DNA of 19,996 bases. Origin: an uncultured bacterium. Lineage in GTDB: Bacteria > Patescibacteriota > Saccharimonadia > Saccharimonadales > Saccharimonadaceae. The position numbers were made by a program, and so were the translations under genes. A model generated the notes under the pieces. It searched no databases, was not told the origin of the DNA, and saw only the letters and a list, made by a program, of their open reading frames with translations. Below are positions 1-7,501 of the stretch, in pieces. Positions within the stretch are counted from its first letter, which is position 1. The number at the start of each line of letters is the position of its first letter. Location: NCBI GenBank assembly GCA_903861015.1, contig CAIOSL010000089.1, positions 1-19,996 of the forward strand, given 5' to 3'.

Positions 1-1
1 A

Positions 2-628
2 CCTGTCGTTATGTTATTTGCGCTATCGTTGCCGCCATTTAGACCGGTATTCGTTGATAGATATTTGATGCCATCGATCTTTTTTACTTATCTTTTTATT
101 GGAGTGACGTTGGCCCATGGATCTAGGTTCTTGCGCAAAAAAACTCATTATCTGGTCGTGGCGCTGGTTGTGATTGCGATGGTATTCGGAATATCGAACG
201 TATGGCATTACGGTAATTTTGCCAAGACGGCTAATCCGCCAGCTTCGGCTAATGCCAAGCAGATTTATGAGGCTGTCGTCGACAAATCGGGTGATAATCA
301 GCCATTCATTGCTGATTCGCCGTGGCTGTTCTATGAGGCGGTTAGTTATTCGACCGACAAGCACCCAGTGTATTTTATTGATGCCAATACTCAATATCTG
401 TATGGTTCACTGGATATGTTGAAACATAACGACCAGCATAAGATAAAGGACATTACCAAATTTACAGCTGATAACCCAATCGTTTGGTATGTTGGTCTGC
501 CGCGTGGAGCTGAATACAATGCGCCATATACCGACTGGAAAGAGTTGCAAAGAGCTTACGTCAACGATTCAATCAACGGCAAGCCGGCCTACGTCGCTAT
601 CCAATACCAGATTACCAGCAAGAAATAA
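2..628 (+). CDS. C-terminal part of a GT-C/GT39-like membrane glycosyltransferase (5' partial)
   Basis: The frame is open to the left window edge, so this is the last ~209 residues of a longer protein; the ATG at 11 is probably internal. It begins with a motif of the form RPVFVDRYLMPS followed by two hydrophobic helices (roughly IFFTYLFIGVTLAHG and YLVVALVVIAMVFGIS). A soluble, presumably extracytoplasmic tail of about 130 residues follows. A conserved F-x-x-RYL-x-P segment before the last helices is typical of polytopic, lipid-sugar-using glycosyltransferases of the PMT/ArnT/GT39 type, which act on the outer face of the membrane. The catalytic N-terminal loops lie outside the window, so donor and acceptor are unknown. 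The family call is an inference from topology and this motif only. Confidence 0.5.
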   Translation, partial: PVVMLFALSLPPFRPVFVDRYLMPSIFFTYLFIGVTLAHGSRFLRKKTHYLVVALVVIAMVFGISNVWHYGNFAKTANPPASANAKQIYEAVVDKSGDNQPFIADSPWLFYEAVSYSTDKHPVYFIDANTQYLYGSLDMLKHNDQHKIKDITKFTADNPIVWYVGLPRGAEYNAPYTDWKELQRAYVNDSINGKPAYVAIQYQITSKK

Positions 629-640
629 TCTGATTAGGCG

Positions 641-646
641 TATAAT
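641..646 (+). promoter_or_regulatory. -10 box of the bcp gene, leaderless arrangement
   Basis: A perfect TATAAT is followed by only six bases (ggaagt) before the ATG at 653. The expected transcription start falls on or next to the start codon, and there is no room for a Shine-Dalgarno sequence in the transcript. Confidence 0.65.
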
Positions 647-652
647 GGAAGT

Positions 653-1114
653 ATGATACAAACACCATACCCAGCATCGGATTTTTCATTAAAAGATGAA
701 TTAGGTAATGTACACTCTTTGGTTGATTACCGCGGCAAGTGGGTAGTCCTCTACTTTTACCCAAAAGACCAAACTCCTGGCTGTACGATTGAAGCCTGTA
801 GTTTGCGTGATGCCCGTGATGAAATAACGGCGCTTGGTGCCGAAGTGATAGGTGTTAGTCGTGACGATGCTGATTCGCATGACAAGTTTAAATCCAAATA
901 CAATTTGAACTTTATTTTACTTAGCGATCCCGACCATAAAGTCATGGACGCTTATGGTGCATGGGGTAAAAAACAGTTTGGGGTTGAAGGGGTGCTTCGA
1001 AAAACATTCATAATTAACCCAGACGGGCAAGTTGTTAAGGTTTATGGGCGAGTGACGCCTGTTGGTCATGGCGGCCAGATAATTAAAGACCTACAAAATT
1101 TGCAGACGGCCTGA
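653..1114 (+). CDS. bcp: Thioredoxin-dependent peroxiredoxin, Bcp/PrxQ type
   Basis: 153 residues, full length for the family. It reduces hydrogen peroxide and organic hydroperoxides in the cytoplasm using thioredoxin-like donors. The peroxidatic cysteine is C44 in the TPGCT motif, and a second cysteine, C49, lies five residues on. This is the spacing of Escherichia coli Bcp, where the two form an intramolecular disulfide (atypical two-Cys mechanism). The preceding FYPKD strand and the later RKTFIINPDG segment are standard for PrxQ. The start follows a TATAAT by six bases, so the mRNA is probably leaderless. The stop lies 16 bases from that of convergent gatD, with no clear terminator between. 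Family assignment is secure; the electron donor is not visible in this window. Confidence 0.93.
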   Translation: MIQTPYPASDFSLKDELGNVHSLVDYRGKWVVLYFYPKDQTPGCTIEACSLRDARDEITALGAEVIGVSRDDADSHDKFKSKYNLNFILLSDPDHKVMDAYGAWGKKQFGVEGVLRKTFIINPDGQVVKVYGRVTPVGHGGQIIKDLQNLQTA

Positions 1115-1130
1115 AGATCGGGCGTTCGGT

Positions 1131-1853
1131 CTAGCGGGGGCGACGCATGGCAAACTTGTGCGCCATGGTTGCGATAGTGTCGTTTATGGTCGGTTTTTCA
1201 AACTGGCCATATTTTTTGGTAATGGCTTTTTCGATTAAAAAGTCGGCAATGGCCGGGTTTTTTGGCAGCAGTGATCCGTGCAAATAGGTGCCAATAACGT
1301 TGTGATAACGGGCACCTTCGCTGGCATCGATCAAATTGTTGCCGGCGCCCATGCGAACGCGACCAAAAGTGGCAACATTATGACCCAAAAAGGTCTGACC
1401 GCTGTGGTTCTCGTAGCCGATGATATCGCCGAACTCTTCGCTTTTGGTGATAATATTGCCGATTAGGCGTTCGGATTTGCCGTAGGTTTCGATGTCAAAT
1501 AGGTCGATGCCTTCGATGATTTCACCGCTCGAGGTTTTGAAGAATTTGCCAAACAGCTGGTACATACCGCAAATCATCAGCATCGGCGTGCCGGCGTTGG
1601 CCAACTGTTTGAGTTTGGGGCCAATCGACAATAGGTCTTTTTGAGTGCGGTTTTGGCCGCTATCTTGGCCGCCACCACCGACAATAATGTCGACGTCGTC
1701 AGGGAATTTGTCGCCGGGGTTATATTCGATAACTTCAGGTTGATAGCCGTACCATTCGAGCCGTTTTTTGAGTGTCAGGACGTTGCCTTGGTCGCCATAA
1801 ATATTCATATCGCGGGCGTAAAGATGCAAAATTTTTATAATTGGTTGACTCAT
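1131..1853 (-). CDS. gatD: Lipid II isoglutaminyl synthase, glutaminase subunit GatD
   Basis: 240 residues from the ATG at 1853. A longer frame runs upstream into murT, but this ATG overlaps the murT TGA as ATGA, which indicates translational coupling and fixes the start. It is a class I (CobB/CobQ-like) glutamine amidotransferase. The nucleophile is C95 in MLMICGMYQ and the catalytic histidine is H192 in GTYLHGSLLPKNP, close to C94/H189 of the Staphylococcus aureus enzyme. GatD releases ammonia from glutamine and passes it to MurT, which amidates the alpha-carboxyl of D-glutamate in lipid II to D-isoglutamine at the inner membrane face. The pair implies a Gram-positive-like cell wall. Confidence 0.92.
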   Translation of the reverse strand: MSQPIIKILHLYARDMNIYGDQGNVLTLKKRLEWYGYQPEVIEYNPGDKFPDDVDIIVGGGGQDSGQNRTQKDLLSIGPKLKQLANAGTPMLMICGMYQLFGKFFKTSSGEIIEGIDLFDIETYGKSERLIGNIITKSEEFGDIIGYENHSGQTFLGHNVATFGRVRMGAGNNLIDASEGARYHNVIGTYLHGSLLPKNPAIADFLIEKAITKKYGQFEKPTINDTIATMAHKFAMRRPR

Positions 1854-3124
1854 TTGATAGCTACCTCGACATCGGTTAGTTTGGCCAGTAAACGGCGGAT
1901 TGTCAACATGGCGGTGTAGGTGCAATATATCCGTTTTGGCTGGTGCTGATTGACGATCAAAAAATGTTTGAGGGCGCGCTTTAAGTTGGTGTCGACATGA
2001 CTAAATGGCACGTCGTCGTATTGCAGGCGCAAGGCCATATCATAGGCGCGACTGCCGGCAACCTGAGCGACGCCATATTCGGTTAGACTGGCAAAATTAA
2101 CATCCCACAGCCACGACATATCGCGACCATCGGCATAGTTGTCGTTGATGGCAATCATGGTGGCGTGGTGATCGGGGTTGAATGACTGCAGGCCTAATCG
2201 AAAACCGGCCGGGTTTTTAACCAGAACCAGATCTACCGGCTGACCATCGATGATGATAGTTTCGCCACGGCCAAAGGCGGGAGTGATACTAGACAATGTT
2301 TTTATTAATCGGGATTGATTAAGGTTTTTACCAACGATCGAGTGAACTAGAGCGATGGCCGCCGCTGCATTGTAGATATTGTATATGCCGCTGATTTTAA
2401 GGCTGGTTTGGAGTGTCTGGTCGCCAACAACAAATGTTGCAAAGCGATCATCAAAATTATCTAGGACGACACCGGCTGGAACTATGCGACTAGATTTGGT
2501 GGTTTTGGCGTGGAGTTCGTCGTCATTTGGAAAAAGGCTGCGCAGGTTATCGCTCAGTCCAAAATAGTCGACTTTTTGGTTGGTTAATGATTTGGCGATA
2601 TCAGCGATTTGTGGGTCTTCGCGGTTTAAAACGACGCTGTCGGTGGTTTTGATGGCTATATGACGCAGCAGACCGGCGGTATGATCGATCTCGCCAAAGC
2701 GATCCAATTGGTCGCGCATAACGTTAAGGATCAAGCTGTGACGGGGTGGGATGGCGTCGACAAAATGAACAGCATGGGCTTCGTCCAACTCTAAAACAGC
2801 GATATCGGCGGCTAGTTCACCGCGGAGGTTGACTTCGCCTAGTAATGCCGCAGCCACGCCGCGAGTAAAGTTGCTGCCGGTACGGTTAGTAAATACACGC
2901 AAGCCTTGGCTTTCGAGTAATTCGACTACCATTTTGGTAGTAGTGGTTTTGCCGTTGGTGCCGCTGATGACAACAACGCCCAGGGGTAGGCCGGCAAGCG
3001 TACGTTTGATAAACTGTGGGTCGATGCGTTCAACGACTAGTCCCGGGAGGGCCGACCCGCCACCGCGTAACTTGGCGATGTGTTTAACTGTCTTGCCTAG
3101 AATTGTAACGAGTGGTTTCGACAT
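1850..3124 (-). CDS. murT: Lipid II isoglutaminyl synthase, Mur-ligase subunit MurT
   Basis: 424 residues with a Mur ligase fold and a C-terminal DUF1727 region. The ATP loop is GTNGKTTTTK (about 55-64), and LELDEA (about 111-116) is the usual acidic motif. The C-terminal DGRDMSWLWD segment (332-341) carries the aspartates expected to complete the GatD catalytic triad. MurT activates the D-glutamate carboxyl of lipid II with ATP; ammonia from GatD then gives the amide. The protein has a single cysteine, near residue 405. The Cys4 zinc ribbon described for S. aureus MurT is therefore absent; the corresponding linker (about 186-225) is short and cysteine-free. Transcription starts from one half of a symmetric two-way promoter, with a -10 box seven bases before the ATG. 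First gene of murT-gatD. Confidence 0.92.
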   Translation of the reverse strand: MSKPLVTILGKTVKHIAKLRGGGSALPGLVVERIDPQFIKRTLAGLPLGVVVISGTNGKTTTTKMVVELLESQGLRVFTNRTGSNFTRGVAAALLGEVNLRGELAADIAVLELDEAHAVHFVDAIPPRHSLILNVMRDQLDRFGEIDHTAGLLRHIAIKTTDSVVLNREDPQIADIAKSLTNQKVDYFGLSDNLRSLFPNDDELHAKTTKSSRIVPAGVVLDNFDDRFATFVVGDQTLQTSLKISGIYNIYNAAAAIALVHSIVGKNLNQSRLIKTLSSITPAFGRGETIIIDGQPVDLVLVKNPAGFRLGLQSFNPDHHATMIAINDNYADGRDMSWLWDVNFASLTEYGVAQVAGSRAYDMALRLQYDDVPFSHVDTNLKRALKHFLIVNQHQPKRIYCTYTAMLTIRRLLAKLTDVEVAIK

Positions 3125-3131
3125 ATGGTCT

Positions 3132-3154
3132 ATTATAACGTAAGCGGTTATAAT
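3132..3154. promoter_or_regulatory. Symmetric bidirectional promoter between murT and the membrane-Clp operon
   Basis: The sequence is ATTATAAC, seven bases, then GTTATAAT: a perfect 8-bp inverted repeat. Each arm is a TATAAT -10 box on its own strand, minus at 3132-3137 and plus at 3149-3154. They lie seven bases before the murT ATG and six before the ATG at 3161. Each promoter's -35 zone overlaps the other's -10 and start region, so the two polymerases probably cannot bind at once. Confidence 0.7.
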
Positions 3155-3160
3155 AGTGGT

Positions 3161-3538
3161 ATGTTTTTGGTCGGAATATTGTCATGGTGGTACGGCAATG
3201 GTTGGGTAGAGCGCCTGCGGATTATTAACGATCGCCTGCGAGTAACCACCGACCGGTTTTCGGTTTTCCAATTAATAACCACTTTGTTTGCACCCTACCG
3301 TCAGATCGCTGCCGGACGGGTTGAGGGCTCGATTGAAGATAAAATACGCGCTTTTTGGGATCGATCATTCTCGAGGTTGGTTGGATTCGTAGTTCGATCA
3401 GCGATGATCGTGATTGGATCATTCGTATTGCTGGCACAGATTATATTTGGGGCGGTAACATTGGTATTTTGGCTGTTTATACCTTTAATGCCTACCATGG
3501 GTTTGATTTTGATGGTACTGGGGTGGACGCCGGCATGA
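3161..3538 (+). CDS. Small two-helix membrane protein, partner of the membrane Clp-like ATPase
   Basis: 125 residues from the ATG at 3161. That ATG is chosen over one at 3125 because a TATAAT ends six bases before it and the upstream one lies in the promoter. The protein starts with a hydrophobic/aromatic stretch (MFLVGILSWWYGNGW). A polar middle carries FSVFQLITTLFAPYRQI (about 36-52), and two hydrophobic helices lie at about 73-95 and 97-120. The FS-x-x-x-L-x-TLFAP-[WY] pattern is one I associate with uncharacterised CPR membrane proteins; no function is known to me. Its stop overlaps the ATPase start (ATGA), so both are made from one message. I infer that they work together at the membrane. 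Confidence 0.8.
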   Translation: MFLVGILSWWYGNGWVERLRIINDRLRVTTDRFSVFQLITTLFAPYRQIAAGRVEGSIEDKIRAFWDRSFSRLVGFVVRSAMIVIGSFVLLAQIIFGAVTLVFWLFIPLMPTMGLILMVLGWTPA

Positions 3539-5970
3539 GGACGCTGAACTTTAATTACAATAGCGACCGCAGTCACAAGGCTAGGATAAGCGTCAAAATA
3601 AATCGCAGTATCAGTACTGGTTTGGCCGGAACGACGATCGCAATGTTGATTGCCGGGATGGCGATCTTGATCGGTGGCTGGCCGTTTGGCTGGGCATTAA
3701 TCGGATTCTCGGTCATACCCGCGATGACAATCGAGTGGTGGAATGGCGAATTGCATCACATGGCGGCGGCGGCCGAACCCAAGACAATTGATGATGTTTT
3801 GTCGGCCGATATCTTGGGACGATTATCGTCCAACCCAACTCTGCGCGAAATAGCGACGATAGTTGGCAGTGTGACTGGCGGTCACTTCTTGGCAGTCAGA
3901 TTTGGTATCAGCAATCGGTTTATTCATGATCTGATCGACGACAGTAATAACGATGTTCAGGCTTTGTGGCAAGAGGCGTGGCAGCTATACGAGCAAACTG
4001 GCAGTCAGAATATCTCGGCCTCGATTTTGGTAGCGGCCCTGATCAGCCGGCACCCTAACCACCAGCGACTGCTGAGCCATTTACAGCTGGACCTGGACGA
4101 CCTTACGAACGGTGTTAAGTGGTACAATCATTTGCGACAGCTGATTGACGAACACAAACAGCCGCGTTTGGGTGGCGGGTTGGCGCGGGATTGGTCGTTT
4201 GGCTGGACGCCTTTACTTAAACGTTTTGGCCAAAATCTAAGCGAACAAGCCAATGGCCTAAATGGCTCTTTTAAACATCTGGCAACTCACGAAGAAGCGC
4301 TTGATCAGATAATCGATATCTTTAGTAGCGGTGGCCGTCAAAATGTGGCGTTGGTTGGGCCGGACGGGGTTGGCAAAACTCAGATAATGCTGGCCTTGGC
4401 GTCGCGTCTGCTGTATGGGGACACTAATTTGCCAACCAATCTGCGTTATCGTCAAGTGTTCTCTCTGGATGCGGCATCTTTGATTGCAGCAGCGCCAGGT
4501 CGTGGCGAGATTGAACGATTATTGCCACAAATTTTGGACGAGGCCTATAGTGCCAAGAACATCATTATTTGTCTGGATAATGCCCAGTTGTTCTTTGAGC
4601 AGACTATCGGGTCGGTTGATATTGCCAATATTTTGCTGCCGATTATTGAATCTGGCAATTTGCGGTTGATATTGACAATGGACGATCAGCACTACCTGCA
4701 AATCAGCAAGCGCGACCCTAAACTGGCCGGTGTGATTAATCGTATATCGGTTGCGCCGGCCAGCGAAGCCGAGACGATGACGGTTTTAGAGGAGCGTTCG
4801 ATCAAGATCGAGTTCCAAAATCGGGTAACATTTATGTATCAGGCGTTGGTAGAGGCGTATCGACTGAGCGATCGATATGTTCATGATCTGGCGATGCCTG
4901 GTAAGGCGATTAGTCTGTTAGAAAACGCCGCTCATTACAGCAAGGACGGGTTGGTATCGGCGGAGTCGGTCAGGTTGGCTATCGAAAAAACCCTCGACAT
5001 CAAGATTGGAGTAGCTTCGCAGGAAGACGAACGCCAGACCCTGCTAAACATGGAAGATTTGATTCATGAGCGAGTGGTTAATCAGGTTAGGGCGGTTCAG
5101 GTAGTTAGCGACGCTTTGCGCCGAGCCCGGGCGGGGGTTCGTAATCAACTGCGGCCAATCGGAACCTTTTTGTTCTTGGGGCCAACTGGTGTCGGCAAGA
5201 CCGAGCTAGCAAAAGCCCTTGCCGATGTTTATTTTGGCGGCGAAGACCGGATGATACGGCTGGATATGAATGAATACACTGGTGCTGACGATGCTGGGCG
5301 GTTGATTGCCGATGGATCGGAGAACGGCAATAGTTTGACGGCGCGTGTCATGAAGCAGCCATTTAGCGTGGTATTGCTGGACGAAATCGAAAAAGCCCAT
5401 ACTAAGGTTCTCGATACTTTATTGCAGATGCTGGACGAGGGGATTTTGCGTGATGTCAAAAGCCGCGAAGTTAGCTTTAGGGATGCGATCATCATTGCTA
5501 CCAGTAACGCTGGGGCCGAGAGGATTTGTGAGTATGTTGAGCGGGGTTACGATATCGTGCAATTTGAAACCCGGTTTATTGATGAGCTGATCCGAACCAA
5601 TCAGTTTAAGCCAGAATTCTTGAACCGTTTTGACGAGATTGTGATGTTCAAGCCACTAACGCCTGACGAACTGTTGAGGGTGATCGATCTGATCTTGGTC
5701 GGTGTTAATAAAACCCTGGCGCTACAAAAAGTCAGTGTTCAGGTGACTGACGGTGCCAGAAAATATTTGGTTGACACGGGTTACGACCCTCGTCTGGGCG
5801 CCCGACCGATGCGTCGAATTGTGCAGCGAGCAGTCGAGAATACGGTTGCCAAGCAAGTTTTGAGTGGTCAGGCTGAAGCCGGTAGTGTGATTACGATCAC
5901 CCTTGATCAGGTACAGCAAATTCTTGAATTACAGGCTAATGCCGAGCATCTTGCCGGACCAATGATCTAG
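3535..5970 (+). CDS. Membrane-anchored Clp-family (ClpB/ClpC-like) double AAA+ ATPase with altered pore loops
   Basis: 811 residues from the ATG at 3535, which overlaps the preceding stop; the frame is open further upstream but that part is antisense-free overlap with the neighbour. Two transmembrane helices lie at about 29-49 and 51-68. A Clp-N-like helical region follows (about 83-200), then two AAA+ modules. D1 has Walker A GPDGVGKT at 275-282, but Walker B is CLDNAQ (D348, N349), so the catalytic glutamate is asparagine. The usual KYRG pore loop reads PGRG (321-324). D2 has Walker A GPTGVGKT (549-556), Walker B LLDEIEKAH (D616/E617), arginine finger R698 and sensor-2 R757. The region where the GYVG pore loop normally sits (about 591-601) reads IADGSENGNSL. 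No ClpP-docking [LIV]GF loop is evident. It looks like an ATP-driven membrane-tethered remodeller rather than a classical ClpP partner. Confidence 0.85.
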   Translation: MRTLNFNYNSDRSHKARISVKINRSISTGLAGTTIAMLIAGMAILIGGWPFGWALIGFSVIPAMTIEWWNGELHHMAAAAEPKTIDDVLSADILGRLSSNPTLREIATIVGSVTGGHFLAVRFGISNRFIHDLIDDSNNDVQALWQEAWQLYEQTGSQNISASILVAALISRHPNHQRLLSHLQLDLDDLTNGVKWYNHLRQLIDEHKQPRLGGGLARDWSFGWTPLLKRFGQNLSEQANGLNGSFKHLATHEEALDQIIDIFSSGGRQNVALVGPDGVGKTQIMLALASRLLYGDTNLPTNLRYRQVFSLDAASLIAAAPGRGEIERLLPQILDEAYSAKNIIICLDNAQLFFEQTIGSVDIANILLPIIESGNLRLILTMDDQHYLQISKRDPKLAGVINRISVAPASEAETMTVLEERSIKIEFQNRVTFMYQALVEAYRLSDRYVHDLAMPGKAISLLENAAHYSKDGLVSAESVRLAIEKTLDIKIGVASQEDERQTLLNMEDLIHERVVNQVRAVQVVSDALRRARAGVRNQLRPIGTFLFLGPTGVGKTELAKALADVYFGGEDRMIRLDMNEYTGADDAGRLIADGSENGNSLTARVMKQPFSVVLLDEIEKAHTKVLDTLLQMLDEGILRDVKSREVSFRDAIIIATSNAGAERICEYVERGYDIVQFETRFIDELIRTNQFKPEFLNRFDEIVMFKPLTPDELLRVIDLILVGVNKTLALQKVSVQVTDGARKYLVDTGYDPRLGARPMRRIVQRAVENTVAKQVLSGQAEAGSVITITLDQVQQILELQANAEHLAGPMI

Positions 5971-5983
5971 TTGATTTTGATAA

Positions 5984-6919
5984 CTAATCTTTAATAACTG
6001 GCACGCCGACTGATGATAGATACGATGTCAGCTTGTAGCAATAATGACCAGCGGGGTGTGAGTATGTGCTGGCGTAACTTGAGTAGCCGCTGACGCCAGA
6101 GTCGATAGGTGTAGGGTAGGCATAAACGCCACCGTTCGAGCTGGCTTTGGCGTAATCAACACACAGTTGGTAGTAGACTTGGGTTGACGAGGCCGGCTCG
6201 CTGTTGGTGATATATTGAACCAGGTTGTCGGTAACGATCTTTTTTGCGTCGCCCGATAAGCTGACGTTATCAAGGTTGGCTGGCAATTTGCTGTTGGTCG
6301 ACACGTAACCGTCGATAGCGTATTGAACCGCGCTGAGGTTGTTGTCGATCAAACGATCGGTTCTGGTAGCGAGCGAGCCATTGGCTGGCCCGACGATGCC
6401 AAATACGATCAGGACGCCAAAAGCTAGCGCGATAACACCGAAGAAAGCTTTGTGTAGCCATGATGGCTGGCTGGGGTGTAGCGTGCGCAGAAAGATTACT
6501 GAATATAGGATCGACACGATTATGCTGGTGTACAAAATAACCTGGTTGCTAGAGGTATCGCCGCTGATAGTCAGCAGTTGAATGATCGAGAAGGCAATTG
6601 TCACCAGAGCGCCGATGCTAAAGAGCGCGAACAAGACGGCATGAATAACCATAATTACAGATGCAATACCGAGTTTTTTGGCTGGTTCGACTCGCGAATA
6701 ATAAATGTCGCAGATTAATGCGATCGGCAAGATTATGATTACTCCGGCTAGGGCATATAGCGATAAACTGTCGTCGTTATTGGCTATTAAATAATGAGCA
6801 AAGACATTGCCAGCCAGTAGTGATGCAAAAAATACCGCCCAGCCCCAAAAAGCGTAAGTTAACCATTGTAATATTATCGTACCTGGAGTGTTTGTCGATT
6901 GCTTGTCGGTTTGTGCCAT
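5984..6919 (-). CDS. Polytopic membrane protein with a soluble C-terminal domain (DUF5671-like, tentative)
   Basis: 311 residues. A short polar N-terminus is followed by five or six hydrophobic segments within about 15-180 (for example WGWAVFFASLLAGNVF, LAGVIIILPIALICDIYY and FFGVIALAFGVLIVFGIVG). A soluble domain of about 130 residues follows. It begins RTDRLIDNNLSAVQYAIDGY, continues with a KLPANLDNV segment, and ends with a cysteine pair (YYQLCVDYA and HPAGHYCYKL) that could form a disulfide. This C-terminal pattern recalls pilin-like globular domains and the tails of CPR proteins annotated DUF5671; the name is tentative. The start is preceded by CGGGGA and an extended -10 box 42 bases upstream. 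The stop is 13 bases from that of the convergent Clp-like gene. Function unknown. Confidence 0.75.
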   Translation of the reverse strand: MAQTDKQSTNTPGTIILQWLTYAFWGWAVFFASLLAGNVFAHYLIANNDDSLSLYALAGVIIILPIALICDIYYSRVEPAKKLGIASVIMVIHAVLFALFSIGALVTIAFSIIQLLTISGDTSSNQVILYTSIIVSILYSVIFLRTLHPSQPSWLHKAFFGVIALAFGVLIVFGIVGPANGSLATRTDRLIDNNLSAVQYAIDGYVSTNSKLPANLDNVSLSGDAKKIVTDNLVQYITNSEPASSTQVYYQLCVDYAKASSNGGVYAYPTPIDSGVSGYSSYASTYSHPAGHYCYKLTSYLSSVGVPVIKD

Positions 6920-6961
6920 TTTGCTAATCCCCGATGGTTATTAAATGTTTATGGTAATGTG

Positions 6962-6970
6962 ATTATAGCA
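6962..6970 (-). promoter_or_regulatory. Extended -10 promoter for the 5984-6919 gene
   Basis: On the minus strand TGCTATAAT is a consensus extended -10 box. It leaves a leader of about 35 bases with a CGGGGA Shine-Dalgarno-like run before the ATG at 6919. It lies just after the stop codon side of the upstream gene. Confidence 0.6.
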
Positions 6971-6974
6971 CTAT

Positions 6975-7373
6975 TCAAAGCTTGGCGTAATGACTGAGCT
7001 GCGGCGTAATATCCGAGAAAGTGCCATATTGTATAACCTGGGTGGCCAGACCGTCGAACATCGACTTGTAATCCGCACCTTGTTTAACGATAACGAAAAT
7101 TGGTTTGTTCAAAGCGTAGGCAATACCAACTTCGGCAACTCGGCCGCCGCCTGGATTGTCCGAAACATCGATAAGTAATGCGTCACAGTTAGCGATCTCT
7201 TCTGTGGCCCTTTGCCATAATTCTTTTAGGTCGTCAAAAGTGTGCTGATAATTCTCGACATCTCGAATAAAGCAAAAATCTTCCATGCCGGACGCCTTGA
7301 CGGCGGCGCAAAGTGCTTCGATGTCGGCTTTGTTATCTAGGCCCTTGAACCTGGCGGTTATGTATATCTTCAT
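6975..7373 (-). CDS. Nucleoside 2-deoxyribosyltransferase-like protein
   Basis: 132 residues, a usual length for this Rossmann-like family. The start MKIYITARF resembles the first strand of the fold. Residues 63-88 contain CDALLIDVSDNPGGG followed by RVAEVGIAYALNKP. E81 is the likely catalytic glutamate, and D69/D72 occupy the conserved aspartate positions. Family enzymes move deoxyribose between nucleobases or hydrolyse nucleosides and nucleotides, a salvage reaction that fits an organism unlikely to make all its nucleotides. Related folds bind other nucleotides, so the substrate is not settled. A TATTAT box six bases before the ATG suggests a leaderless transcript. It is divergent from the carbamoyltransferase-like gene. 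Confidence 0.75.
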   Translation of the reverse strand: MKIYITARFKGLDNKADIEALCAAVKASGMEDFCFIRDVENYQHTFDDLKELWQRATEEIANCDALLIDVSDNPGGGRVAEVGIAYALNKPIFVIVKQGADYKSMFDGLATQVIQYGTFSDITPQLSHYAKL

Positions 7374-7379
7374 TATCTA

Positions 7380-7385
7380 ATAATA
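7380..7385 (-). promoter_or_regulatory. -10 box of the deoxyribosyltransferase-like gene, leaderless
   Basis: TATTAT on the minus strand ends six bases (tagata) before the ATG at 7373, the same spacing seen at other genes here. No convincing -35 is visible. Confidence 0.45.
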
Positions 7386-7419
7386 TCAAAGTTCTTTACG
7401 TAATCGTAAAAGCCTGTGA

Positions 7420-7425
7420 TACAAT
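7420..7425 (+). promoter_or_regulatory. Probable -10 box for the carbamoyltransferase leader
   Basis: TACAAT with no strong -35. It places the transcript start near 7432 and gives a leader of about 98 bases before the ATG at 7530. The leader holds an AGGAG (7433-7437), a 17-codon frame and a terminator hairpin. Confidence 0.45.
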
Positions 7426-7447
7426 TGTCGTCAGGAGTTTTAGGAAT

Positions 7448-7501
7448 TTGAATAGACTAGAACGATACGACAAGCCAATAATAACAATAGCCAGCAGGTG
7501 A
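7448..7501 (+). CDS. Possible leader peptide upstream of the carbamoyltransferase-like gene
   Basis: A TTG-started frame of 17 codons encodes MNRLERYDKPIITIASR. AGGAG ends ten bases before the TTG. The TGA stop (7499-7501) lies in the loop of the terminator hairpin, so a translating ribosome would cover the left arm of the stem. This is the geometry of translation-coupled attenuation, as in enteric pyrBI. Evidence is positional only: the start codon is weak, the peptide is short, and chance is quite possible. Confidence 0.3.
   Translation: MNRLERYDKPIITIASR

Noticed and set aside
1854..1925. Upstream extension of gatD
   Set aside because: The extra 24 residues lie in murT sequence and are unlike the family; ATG at 1853 overlaps the murT stop as expected for this pair.
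3125..3160. Earlier ATG for the 125-residue membrane protein
   Set aside because: It lies upstream of the TATAAT at 3149-3154 and would not be on the transcript from that promoter.
3355..3534. Upstream extension of the Clp-like frame
   Set aside because: It overlaps the two-helix membrane gene out of frame. The ATGA overlap at 3535 and the membrane helices beginning soon after fit a start at 3535.
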